DNA from: Candidatus Cloacimonadota bacterium
Lineage (GTDB): Bacteria; Cloacimonadota; Cloacimonadia; Cloacimonadales; TCS61
NCBI GenBank assembly: GCA_003647825.1
Contig: QMNP01000061.1
Coordinates: forward strand, 1 to 7,821
DNA length: 7,821 bases
Direction of reading: 5' to 3'
Positions within the stretch are counted from its first letter, which is position 1; every line of letters starts with the position of its first letter. A program made the translations under genes and the position numbers. Under the pieces are notes generated by a model that was not told where the DNA came from, ran no database searches, and was given only the letters and a program-made list of their open reading frames with translations. This document shows positions 1 through 6,075 of this stretch, piece by piece.

Positions 1-1
1 A

Positions 2-286
2 GACACCGGTGATTATGTAATTGTAATCAACGCAGAGAAAGTGCGTCTTACCGGAAATAAAGAACTTCAAAAAACATATCAGAGATATAGTGGTTATCCT
101 GGTGGAAGAACAGAAATTCCATTTGCCAGGATGCTTCAGGAAAAACCAGAAGAAATTATTATACACGCAGTAAAAGGAATGCTTCCCAAGAATATTCTGG
201 GAAGACAGATAATCCAAAAATTAAAAGTATATGCCGGTAATGAGCATCCTCATGGTGGTCAAAAGCCTAAGGCATTATCTTTATAA
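2..286 (+). CDS. rplM: 50S ribosomal protein L13, 5'-truncated by the window edge
   Basis: L13 is an early-assembly 23S rRNA-binding protein of the large ribosomal subunit. The reading frame is open from the first complete codon at base 2 and begins with DTGDYVIVINAEKVRLTG, the conserved core of L13. A GTG at base 41 is therefore internal, not a start. The rest is diagnostic: RTEIPFARML, AVKGMLPKNILGR, KLKVYAG and the C-terminal EHPHGGQ.P box. About 94 residues are visible. The family is usually about 140-150 long, so roughly 48 N-terminal residues lie outside the window. The gene ends with TAA, 17 nt before rpsI, the usual rplM-rpsI pairing. Its promoter is not in the window. Confidence 0.96.
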   Translation, partial: DTGDYVIVINAEKVRLTGNKELQKTYQRYSGYPGGRTEIPFARMLQEKPEEIIIHAVKGMLPKNILGRQIIQKLKVYAGNEHPHGGQKPKALSL

Positions 287-303
287 ATCAGGGAGAGATT
301 TGA

Positions 304-690
304 ATGCAATATTTTGATGCAATCGGAAGAAGAAAGAACTCTGTAGCAAGAGTGCGTTTAACCCCCGGAACTGGTAAAAGAATTGCCAACGATCGCACAA
401 TGAAGAGTTATCTGGGAAGAGAAACTCTGGAAATGATCATTGAGCAACCATTAAAACTTGTAGGTCTGTCCGATCAGGTCGATATCACTGTGAATGTAGA
501 TGGTGGTGGACTTTCCGGTCAAGCTGGTGCTATTCGTCATGGTGTATCTCGTGCACTTTGTAAATACGATGAAGATCTTAGACCAGCTGTAAAAAAAGAA
601 GGATTTCTTACTCGCGATCCACGCATGGTAGAAAGAAAGAAGCCAGGGCAGCCTAAAGCGAGAAAGAGATTCCAATTCTCAAAACGTTAA
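304..690 (+). CDS. rpsI: 30S ribosomal protein S9
   Basis: S9 belongs to the small ribosomal subunit, and its C-terminal tail reaches the decoding site near P-site tRNA. The 128-residue product is full length for the family. It opens with GRRKNSVARVRLTPG (residues 8-22), carries the S9 signature GGGLSGQAGAIRHGVSRAL, then LTRDPRMVERKKPG, and ends in the basic tail KARKRFQFSKR. The tail usually reads KARRRPQFSKR; here Arg is replaced by Lys and Pro by Phe, while the terminal SKR is intact. The ATG is preceded by GGGAGAG (291-297) at 6-nt spacing. Given the 17-nt gap it is almost certainly co-transcribed with rplM. Confidence 0.97.
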   Translation: MQYFDAIGRRKNSVARVRLTPGTGKRIANDRTMKSYLGRETLEMIIEQPLKLVGLSDQVDITVNVDGGGLSGQAGAIRHGVSRALCKYDEDLRPAVKKEGFLTRDPRMVERKKPGQPKARKRFQFSKR

Positions 691-700
691 TATCAGTTTT

Positions 701-735
701 TCAGATACGAATTCCAGTTTGGAATTTAAATCTGA
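701..735 (+). promoter_or_regulatory. stem-loop after rpsI
   Basis: The lower stem pairs TCAGAT (701-706) with ATCTGA (730-735). A 3x3 internal loop follows. The upper stem pairs AATTCC (710-715) with GGAATT (721-726) around an AGTTT loop. That is 12 Watson-Crick pairs in a 35-nt element 10 nt after the rpsI stop. No T-tract follows, so a standard intrinsic terminator is not supported. It may protect the 3' end or act as a processing site between rplM-rpsI and rpsB-tsf. The pairing is seen in the sequence; the function is inferred. Confidence 0.5.
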
Positions 736-736
736 C

Positions 737-742
737 TATAAT
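737..742 (+). promoter_or_regulatory. candidate -10 box upstream of rpsB
   Basis: A perfect TATAAT lies 111 nt upstream of the rpsB start, directly after the rpsI stem-loop and before the structured leader. A TG dinucleotide sits at 733-734, one base further upstream than in a classic extended -10. No good -35 hexamer is present at 16-18 bp; bases 714-719 read CCAGTT. An internal promoter giving rpsB-tsf its own transcript is plausible but weakly supported. Confidence 0.3.
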
Positions 743-756
743 AGTAAAGGACTAAT

Positions 757-823
757 CTGCCTGCGATTTGCAAGACGGTGTCCCGAAATTATTCGAGATT
801 AAATTGCACATAAACGCAAGCAG
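757..823 (+). promoter_or_regulatory. structured 5' leader of rpsB, possible S2 autoregulatory RNA
   Basis: Bases 757-765 (CTGCCTGCG) pair with 815-823 (CGCAAGCAG). This gives eight GC-rich pairs with a single C/A mismatch and closes a 67-nt domain. Inside, CGAA (784-787) and TTCG (792-795) form a small hairpin with an ATTA loop, extendable past a mismatch through TC/GA. The domain ends 30 nt before the rpsB ATG and leaves the SD (AAGGAG, 841-846) free. Ribosomal operons are often controlled by binding of their own protein to the leader, and S2 does this in enterobacteria. I do not recognise this fold as a named family, so the regulatory role is inferred. Confidence 0.4.
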
Positions 824-853
824 CGAATATAACCGTAAACAAGGAGAAAGTAA

Positions 854-1675
854 ATGTCTGTTGTCACAATGAAAGCTCTTTTAGAGAGTGGAGTTCACTT
901 TGGTCATCAAACCCACAAGTGGAATCCAAAAATGGATAAATATATCTTCATCAAAAGAAACGGCATCCACATTCTAGACCTGAAACAAACTCTTGATGCT
1001 GTAAACGAAGCTTATATGTTTATCAAAGATGTGGTAAGCAAAGGGGATAATGTCCTTTTTGTTGGAACAAAAAAACAAGCAAAAGAAGCAATTGAAACTG
1101 CTGCAAAAAAATGCAGTGCTTTCTACATCAGCAACCGCTGGTATGGTGGAATGCTAACTAATATGGAAACCATCCGTAAGAGTATTGCTAAACTTGATTA
1201 TTTCGAGCAGATCAATGAAGATGGAACCATTAACAGCTTCACCAAACTGGAAGCAACCAAGATGAAAAAAGTTTACGACAAAATTGAACATGGATTGGGT
1301 GGTATCCGCGATATGGATCGTCTTCCTGGTGCAATTTTCGTAGTGGACATTCTTAAAGAAAAGATCGCAATCCACGAAGCCAAGATTCTTGGTATTCCCA
1401 TTGTTGCAATGGTAGATACAAATGCCGATCCTGATCTTGTAGATTATGTGATTCCTGCTAACGATGATGCAATTCGAGCTATAAATCTTTTATCTGATAT
1501 AATGGCAAATGCAGTTATCGAAGGTAAGCAGTCCCTTCTTGAAGGTGCCGACATTAAAGCTCCTACAGCAGAAGAAACAGAAAAATTAGACGAAGTAAAA
1601 GAAGAAAAAGCAGACAAAGCACCAAAGAAAGCAAAAGCTGCAAAACCAGCAAAAGCTGAAAAAGAAACTAAATAA
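854..1675 (+). CDS. rpsB: 30S ribosomal protein S2
   Basis: S2 is a late-assembling small-subunit protein that interacts with S1 and 16S rRNA. Conserved blocks occur in order: LLESGVHFGHQTHKWNPKM (residues 9-27), FVGTKKQAKEAI (about 69-80), NRWYGGMLTN (94-103, usually NRWLGG), LPGAIFVVD, then AKILGIPIVAMVDTNADPD followed by YVIPANDDA. The 273-residue length exceeds the usual 230-260 because of a low-complexity Lys/Ala/Glu tail from about residue 235, which is probably disordered. The SD AAGGAG (841-846) is 7 nt from the ATG. It is followed by tsf, the near-universal rpsB-tsf pair. Confidence 0.97.
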   Translation: MSVVTMKALLESGVHFGHQTHKWNPKMDKYIFIKRNGIHILDLKQTLDAVNEAYMFIKDVVSKGDNVLFVGTKKQAKEAIETAAKKCSAFYISNRWYGGMLTNMETIRKSIAKLDYFEQINEDGTINSFTKLEATKMKKVYDKIEHGLGGIRDMDRLPGAIFVVDILKEKIAIHEAKILGIPIVAMVDTNADPDLVDYVIPANDDAIRAINLLSDIMANAVIEGKQSLLEGADIKAPTAEETEKLDEVKEEKADKAPKKAKAAKPAKAEKETK

Positions 1676-1680
1676 ATTTA

Positions 1681-1694
1681 GGATCTTTTGATCC
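1681..1694 (+). promoter_or_regulatory. small perfect hairpin after rpsB
   Basis: GGATC (1681-1685), a TTTT loop and GATCC (1690-1694) form a perfect 5-bp hairpin 5 nt after the rpsB stop. It can extend past an A/C mismatch through TTT (1677-1679) and AAA (1696-1698). It sits immediately before the larger rpsB-tsf stem, so the two may stack. No T-tract follows. Confidence 0.4.
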
Positions 1695-1696
1695 CA

Positions 1697-1730
1697 AACA
1701 AGGAGAGACTTTTGCAGGTCTCTTCTTGTT
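1697..1730 (+). promoter_or_regulatory. long stem-loop between rpsB and tsf, sequestering an SD-like sequence
   Basis: Bases 1697-1710 pair with 1717-1730, giving 14 consecutive pairs (12 Watson-Crick, 2 G-U) around the loop TTTGCA. The 5' arm contains AAGGAGAG (1700-1707), a strong anti-16S match with no in-frame start codon at a useful distance, now buried in the helix. The working tsf SD is separate, at 1750-1755. The stem is not followed by a T-run (GTATAAATTA comes next), so full termination is unlikely. Attenuation, RNA processing or an EF-Ts/S2 stoichiometry element are possible. Structure is seen; function is inferred. Confidence 0.55.
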
Positions 1731-1761
1731 GTATAAATTAGAAAAACACAGGAGATAGATA

Positions 1762-2643
1762 ATGAGTATTTCTGCAAAAACAGTAATGGAATTAAGAGCT
1801 AAAACAAATGCAGGTATGATGGATTGTAAAAAAGCTCTCATTGAAACAAATGGAGATATGCAGGCAGCAATCGATTACCTTAGAGAAAAAGGCATCACTA
1901 AAGCTGCTAAAAAAGCTGGTAGAATCGCTGCCGAAGGTCTCGTCTTCAACGCAATTTCAGCAGATAACAAGATCGGTGTAATGGTCGAATTCAACTCTGA
2001 AACAGACTTTGCAGCTAAGAATGAAGCATTCTTAAAATTCGGTGAAACTCTGGCGCAAGTCGTTCTGGAAAACGATATCAAGACAGTTGATGAGCTTAAA
2101 GCTCTTGAAGTTGAAGGTGAAACTATAGAAACAAAACTAAATACCATGATCGCTACTATTGGTGAAAACATGAACATTCGTCGTTTTGAAAGAGTTGTAT
2201 CTGACAGCTTTGTGAGTACATATCTGCACATGGGCGGTAAAATTGGTGTTATCCTTAATTTAAAAGGAGAAGCATCAGAAGAGAATATGATCAAAGCAAA
2301 AGATATTGCAATGCATGCTGCTGCCATGGCTCCGGATTTCTTAGAAAAATCTGAAGTTACCCAGGATATACTGGACAAAGAAAAGCGCATATTAAGAGCA
2401 CAACTTATAGAAGAAGGCAAACCGGAAAACATTATCGACAAGATTCTGATCGGTAAAATGAATAAGTTCTTTGAAGAAAATTGCTTATTGCACCAGAAAT
2501 TTGTAAAAGATGATAAGATCACTGTAGAAAAATATGCAGGCGATCTCAAGGTCGTATCTTTCATTAGATACAAACTGGGTGAAGGATTAGAAAAAAAATC
2601 TGAAGATTTTGCAGCTGAAGTTGCAGCTCAGATGAAAGGTTAA
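1762..2643 (+). CDS. tsf: Elongation factor Ts
   Basis: EF-Ts is the nucleotide-exchange factor that releases GDP from EF-Tu in the cytoplasm. The N-terminal UBA-like domain carries the first family signature LRAKTNAGMMDCKKAL (residues 11-26). The second signature, EFNSETDFAAKN (76-87), contains the TDF motif (81-83) that inserts near the EF-Tu magnesium site. The remainder matches the core dimerisation region, including HMGGKIGVI and AMHAAAMAP. At 293 residues it is a normal full-length bacterial EF-Ts rather than the short thermophilic form. The start is supported by AGGAGA (1750-1755), 6 nt upstream of the ATG. pyrH follows after 26 nt. Confidence 0.97.
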   Translation: MSISAKTVMELRAKTNAGMMDCKKALIETNGDMQAAIDYLREKGITKAAKKAGRIAAEGLVFNAISADNKIGVMVEFNSETDFAAKNEAFLKFGETLAQVVLENDIKTVDELKALEVEGETIETKLNTMIATIGENMNIRRFERVVSDSFVSTYLHMGGKIGVILNLKGEASEENMIKAKDIAMHAAAMAPDFLEKSEVTQDILDKEKRILRAQLIEEGKPENIIDKILIGKMNKFFEENCLLHQKFVKDDKITVEKYAGDLKVVSFIRYKLGEGLEKKSEDFAAEVAAQMKG

Positions 2644-2669
2644 TCATTAGTAGAAACAGGAGCAGAATT

Positions 2670-3395
2670 ATGCAAACATATAAGCCGGAAAAGATTCATA
2701 AGATCATTTTTAAATTAAGTGGTGAAGTGCTGGCTGGTGAAAAAGGTTTTGGTATTGATCTGGATAGAGTTGATGAACTTATAAAAGAGATCATCACAGT
2801 AAAAACACTCGGTTACAGTATTGGAATCGTATTGGGTGGTGGAAACTTTTTTAGAGGAAATTCTAAAGTTGGACAGCAGTTAGATAGAGTTGCAGCAGAT
2901 AGCGTTGGTATGCTGGCTACAATTCAGAATGCTTTGATCCTGGTCGATTTATTAAAAACAAAAAATTATCGCACCGAGATCTATTCAGCTATCCAGCTAG
3001 AAAAGATCGCCAAATTCTACACACCGGATAGAGCTAAAACTTCAATGAATGAAGGCAAAATATGTTTCTTCTGCGGTGGAACTGGAAATCCATTCTTCAC
3101 CACAGATACAGCTGCCGTTCTTCGTGCCATAGAACTTGAAACCGATATCGTATTTAAAGGCACAAAAGTAGATGGTGTATATACTTCTGATCCTGTAAAA
3201 AATAAAAATGCCAAATTCATCAATGATATTACTTTTGATGAAGTTTTAGATAAAAAATTAAAAGTTATGGATATGACAGCCTTCTCTCTGGCACGTGAAC
3301 ACAACATGCCGATTAAGGTTTTTAATATTGACAAAAGAGATAACCTGAAAGAAGCGATTCAAAGTAATAAAGTGGGAACATTCGTACATGCATAA
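2670..3395 (+). CDS. pyrH: UMP kinase (uridylate kinase)
   Basis: PyrH phosphorylates UMP to UDP with ATP, the second stage of pyrimidine nucleotide synthesis. It belongs to the amino-acid kinase fold and is unrelated to eukaryotic UMP/CMP kinases. Visible motifs are the phosphate loop KLSGE (residues 15-19), GGGNFFRG (56-63, with Arg62), the UMP-binding Asp77 in DSVGM, GGTGNPFFTTD (136-146) and KVDGVYTSDP (166-175). The 241-residue length matches the bacterial family. AGGAG (2658-2662) sits 7 nt before the ATG. The tsf-pyrH-frr order is widely conserved and links ribosome production with nucleotide supply. Confidence 0.97.
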   Translation: MQTYKPEKIHKIIFKLSGEVLAGEKGFGIDLDRVDELIKEIITVKTLGYSIGIVLGGGNFFRGNSKVGQQLDRVAADSVGMLATIQNALILVDLLKTKNYRTEIYSAIQLEKIAKFYTPDRAKTSMNEGKICFFCGGTGNPFFTTDTAAVLRAIELETDIVFKGTKVDGVYTSDPVKNKNAKFINDITFDEVLDKKLKVMDMTAFSLAREHNMPIKVFNIDKRDNLKEAIQSNKVGTFVHA

Positions 3396-3445
3396 AGCTT
3401 GTATACATGATTAATTCGGATTGTTGAAAACTTGAAAAAGGAGCA

Positions 3446-4003
3446 ATGATGGATGAACTCTTATTAACCATGGAAATGAAAATGGAAGATGCTTTCAATT
3501 CTTTGTTAAGCAGATTTTCCAAAACTAGAACCGGTAGAGCAAATGCCTCCGCTCTTGACGACATCAGAATCGAATATTATGGTGCAACTACACCAATTAA
3601 ACAGCTTTGTAATATCTCTATTCCGGAACCTCGTTTGATCGTGGTTCAGCCCTGGGATAAATCTTGTCTTTTAGATATTGAAAAATCTATTCTGGCTTCC
3701 AATATTGGCGTAACTCCAGAGAACGACGGTAATGTAATCCGTCTTCCCTTTCAACCTCTCACCGAAGATACACGACGTGATATCGTGAAGCAGGTGAAGA
3801 AAATGTCAGAAGAGGGAAAGATCGAGATCCGCAACATCCGCCGGGAAGGAAATGATTCGGCAAAAAAAATGCAAAAGAATGGTGAAATCAGTGAAGATGA
3901 GCAAAAAAAGGCTCTGAAAGAGATTCAGGAACTCACCGATAAATGGATTGAGAAGATAGGCGAAGCGTCTTCTTCTAAAGAAAAAGAAATAATGGAAGTT
4001 TAA
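3446..4003 (+). CDS. frr: Ribosome recycling factor
   Basis: RRF works with EF-G to split post-termination ribosomes. The 185-residue product has the family's normal length. KTRTGRANASALDDIRIEYYG (about 26-46) joins helix 1 of domain I to domain II, followed by IEKSILASNIGVTPENDG and RLPFQPLTEDTRRD. The domain I arginines fall in E. coli register at Arg110, Arg129 and Arg132 (IEIRNIRREGND). Two ATGs are adjacent. The SD AAAAAGGAG (3436-3443) is only 2 nt from 3446 but 5 nt from 3449, so translation may begin at the second, giving 184 residues. The gene ends in tandem TAA TAA stops, 67 nt before the ferredoxin gene. Confidence 0.96.
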   Translation: MMDELLLTMEMKMEDAFNSLLSRFSKTRTGRANASALDDIRIEYYGATTPIKQLCNISIPEPRLIVVQPWDKSCLLDIEKSILASNIGVTPENDGNVIRLPFQPLTEDTRRDIVKQVKKMSEEGKIEIRNIRREGNDSAKKMQKNGEISEDEQKKALKEIQELTDKWIEKIGEASSSKEKEIMEV

Positions 4004-4006
4004 TAA

Positions 4007-4026
4007 ATCCTTTCAATCTTAAGGAT
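4007..4026 (+). other. short hairpin after frr
   Basis: ATCCTT (4007-4012) and AAGGAT (4021-4026) pair perfectly around an 8-nt loop, 3 nt after the frr stop. There is no T-tract, so it is not a convincing terminator. Downstream, ACTCC (4041-4045) is complementary to GGAGT (4048-4052). It could also pair with the purine-rich ferredoxin RBS region (4057-4067), offering a possible way to mask that SD. Both are weak, short structures. Confidence 0.25.
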
Positions 4027-4070
4027 AAACGGAAGTTAGTACTCCTTGGAGTTATTGGAGAGGAGAGCAT

Positions 4071-4253
4071 ATGGCTTTTGTAATAACATCAGAATGTGTG
4101 AAGTGTGGTGTTTGCATTGATGTATGTCCCACATCTGCTATCGAAGAAGGTGATGAATATTACGTTATCAATTCAGCCTGTATCGATTGCGGTAGATGTA
4201 TGGATGTATGTCCAATTGATGCTATCAAAGGTATGAAGATCAATGGCCAATAG
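4071..4253 (+). CDS. 2[4Fe-4S] bacterial-type ferredoxin
   Basis: This is a 60-residue clostridial-type electron carrier. It has two complete CxxCxxCxxxCP motifs: Cys9-12-15-19 with Pro20, and Cys37-40-43-47 with Pro48. The motifs are joined by an acidic linker (EEGDEYYVINSA), giving the expected pseudo-twofold repeat with PTSAI and PIDAI after each motif. All eight cluster ligands are present, so it should bind two low-potential [4Fe-4S] clusters and act in the cytoplasm. This fits an anaerobic, ferredoxin-using metabolism. The RBS AGGAG (4061-4065) is 5 nt from the ATG. It is the last gene before the terminator, after the translation genes; its redox partner cannot be read from context. Confidence 0.93.
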   Translation: MAFVITSECVKCGVCIDVCPTSAIEEGDEYYVINSACIDCGRCMDVCPIDAIKGMKINGQ

Positions 4254-4276
4254 GTCGTAAACTAAATTTATCTGCG

Positions 4277-4309
4277 AAAAGGTTCTGTCATCTGGCAGAA
4301 CCTTTTTTT
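4277..4309 (+). terminator. intrinsic terminator shared by convergent genes
   Basis: GGTTCTG (4281-4287) pairs with CAGAACC (4296-4302). The stem extends inward by T-G and C-G to an ATCT loop, and outward by AAAA (4277-4280) against TTTT (4303-4306). A run of seven T follows the stem (4303-4309). It lies 23 nt after the ferredoxin stop and ends 1 nt from the stop of the opposing glycosyltransferase gene. It should end the + transcript efficiently. Only four T follow it in the minus direction, so it is a weaker terminator there. Confidence 0.92.
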
Positions 4310-4310
4310 A

Positions 4311-5423
4311 TTATTTCAAGATTAACTCACAAAAACCTTGCCAGGAAAATCTATCGCTTTCCAGCAATGTTTGTTTTTTTATTTTTCCCAGATCTAATTG
4401 AAAATAGTTACTCAGAGCTGCTGCAAGATCAGATGGACTCATCGATGCTGATACAATTCCCGTTTTGCCTTCCTGCACAATTTCCGGTAATCCGCCAACA
4501 GGTGTAACTACCACACCTTTACCAAAGCTGAAAGCGATCTGAGCTACTCCACTTTGAGTTGCCTGTTTATACGGAAGAGCCAGTACGTCAGCCGCCAGAA
4601 AATATTTTTCTACTTCTTCATTTGGTACAAATTCTCGAACGAAAGTTACTTTGTCTTTGATTTTTAATTCGTCGATCAAATCGTAATATTGCTTCGCTTC
4701 CCCATATACTTCGCCTACAATTAGAAGTCGTGTATTCGGTATCTTTGCAAAAAGCTCAGGAAATGATTTCAGCAGCAGATCCAAGCCTTTGTACTGCTTA
4801 ATATAACCAAAGAAAAGAACAACTTTTTCATCAGTGAATCCCAAAGCCTTTTTTGCTGATTTTCTGGTAAATTTTCCTTTTTTGTAAAAAGAGTAAGTTG
4901 GATGAAAAGCAGGAATGATTTGTTTTTGCGGAAAAAGTTTTTCTGCATCTTTTTGAACAGCTTTAGACAGTGTTACAATACCATCACTGAACTGCATTGC
5001 ATGTCTGGTCATTTTCTCTGCCAGCAGCCATTTTTCGTGAGATTCTAAGTTATGAGCAATTGTTATGACTTTGGTTTTGATCTTTTTTTGTATCTGTTTC
5101 GCTACATAATTATATGCAATGGCAGTAAATGGGATCCAGTAGTTGAAGATCACCAGATCCGGTTTGAAATCAATTATAGATTTTGTAGTTTTTGCAAATG
5201 TGAACGGATTGTATGGTGTTAATAATCTTTGATTTGGAATTTCAAGGAAATCACTACTTTCATCGTATTGTGTTTTACCTGGAAAGATCAAAGCGGGATA
5301 CTGATAAATAAAATTTACGCAAAGCAATTCGTGAGTTTCTGATAATTCCTCAGCCATTTGAGAGGAGAATTGAGCGATTCCTCCCCGAAACGGATAGAAC
5401 GGTCCAACAATTGCAATTTTCAT
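4311..5423 (-). CDS. Glycosyltransferase, GT-B fold (GT4-like)
   Basis: This is a predicted soluble or membrane-associated sugar transferase using a nucleotide-sugar donor, probably for a surface polysaccharide or glycolipid; the substrate cannot be read from sequence. The 370 residues show the two-domain GT-B layout. The N-terminal loop GPFYPFRGGIAQF (7-19) is followed by the IAHN motif with His124. The C-terminal donor domain begins near FFGYIKQYKG (204-213), then LLIVGE, AADVLALPY (277-285) and TQSGVAQIAFSFG, ending with TPVGGLPE (307-314). Where many GT4 enzymes have an E-x7-E motif, this one has the TQSGV...Q variant, which lacks the first acidic residue. The start ATG has only a weak SD (TAAGG, 4 nt upstream). 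It is 68 nt downstream of the membrane-protein gene and is the last gene of the minus-strand set. Confidence 0.88.
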   Translation of the reverse strand: MKIAIVGPFYPFRGGIAQFSSQMAEELSETHELLCVNFIYQYPALIFPGKTQYDESSDFLEIPNQRLLTPYNPFTFAKTTKSIIDFKPDLVIFNYWIPFTAIAYNYVAKQIQKKIKTKVITIAHNLESHEKWLLAEKMTRHAMQFSDGIVTLSKAVQKDAEKLFPQKQIIPAFHPTYSFYKKGKFTRKSAKKALGFTDEKVVLFFGYIKQYKGLDLLLKSFPELFAKIPNTRLLIVGEVYGEAKQYYDLIDELKIKDKVTFVREFVPNEEVEKYFLAADVLALPYKQATQSGVAQIAFSFGKGVVVTPVGGLPEIVQEGKTGIVSASMSPSDLAAALSNYFQLDLGKIKKQTLLESDRFSWQGFCELILK

Positions 5424-5449
5424 TTTACCTTACTTCTTTAAATTCTGGA

Positions 5450-5484
5450 TGTGAATTTCTCAGGGAACATTTCGATGTTTCACA
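5450..5484. repeat. inverted repeat in the gap upstream of the glycosyltransferase
   Basis: TGTGAA (5450-5455) and TTCACA (5479-5484) are perfect inverted arms. Within them GGAACAT (5464-5470) and ATGTTTC (5475-5481) form a 7-bp hairpin on the + strand with a TTCG loop; on the minus strand one pair becomes A/C. The two pairings overlap at 5479-5481, so they compete. The element occupies most of the 68-nt gap. It could be an operator or an RNA structure, or chance. Confidence 0.25.
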
Positions 5485-5491
5485 TAAAATT

Positions 5492-6052
5492 TTATTGATC
5501 TGATTCTTTAAGCTTATCCTGCTTTTTCCGATAAGCTTTCACCTCATCATCGTTAATTATTACCCGCTGTAGGAATTCGTCATATTCCAAATCCGGGCAC
5601 AATTCTGCAATACTGTTGATGATCTCTAACATGCCAGGAAAATTCAGCGCAAACTCGAATGTTTTCTCTTCTTCATTATCAGTGTACTTAATTCGGATCA
5701 TCTTGTGTTTAGAATCATTTAGTTCCATTTTTTTCATGGCATTCCAGGCTATTTTCACACCGAACCGGCCAATATAATTGAATGCAATTCCCTGCTCTCG
5801 AAATGTAATTGTATTGAGAGAAAACAGATTCTTTAGAAGCGAGTTTAATCCCAGGAACATCAAAGCAAAAGGTAGATATTTTTGAAATTTAGATGAATCG
5901 GAATGAACCTGGGTGAACACGATCCAAAGTGAATATACAATAATAAGCAGGGCCAGAATTATCGTAAACCAGCGTATGAACTGATTGAATTTATAGGATC
6001 GAGGTAAACCTTTGGTTTTGTTTATATCTATTAGATTTTCTGTATTATTCAA
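5492..6052 (-). CDS. Two-TM membrane protein of unknown function, possible bacterial PH-like domain
   Basis: I do not recognise this 186-residue protein by name. After a polar N-terminus there are two hydrophobic segments, about residues 28-47 (WFTIILALLIIVYSLWIVFT) and 59-76. A soluble region rich in predicted beta strands follows (about 80-145), starting TITFREQGIAF and containing KIAWNAMKKMEL. The protein ends in a charged, probably helical tail (KAYRKKQDKLKESDQ). Two short TM helices before a small beta domain with a 'W..I/M' turn resemble bacterial PH-domain membrane proteins; this is inference. The start is TTG at 6052, supported by AGAGG (6062-6058) 5 nt upstream. The first internal Met (residue 65) would destroy the TM pair. 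It begins 23 nt after the PHP gene stop, so they are probably co-transcribed. Confidence 0.75.
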   Translation of the reverse strand: MNNTENLIDINKTKGLPRSYKFNQFIRWFTIILALLIIVYSLWIVFTQVHSDSSKFQKYLPFALMFLGLNSLLKNLFSLNTITFREQGIAFNYIGRFGVKIAWNAMKKMELNDSKHKMIRIKYTDNEEEKTFEFALNFPGMLEIINSIAELCPDLEYDEFLQRVIINDDEVKAYRKKQDKLKESDQ

Positions 6053-6075
6053 TTTATCCTCTTTAATAGTACAAG

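Noticed and set aside
701..735. rpsI downstream stem-loop considered as a rho-independent terminator.
   Set aside because: No T-tract follows the stem; the next bases are CTATAATAG.
691..853. Possible tRNA or small gene in the rpsI-rpsB gap.
   Set aside because: No cloverleaf with a T-arm or CCA-type acceptor could be built, and there is no ORF with an RBS; only leader-type pairing is seen.
1676..1761. Intrinsic terminator between rpsB and tsf.
   Set aside because: The stem is strong but followed by GTATAAATTA rather than a T-run, and tsf has no obvious promoter of its own in the gap; treated as a regulatory structure instead.
1875..2573. 232-codon minus-strand reading frame opposite tsf.
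   Set aside because: It lies entirely within the coding sequence of a certain gene, and its serine-rich composition is typical of the antisense of a lysine/glutamate-rich gene.
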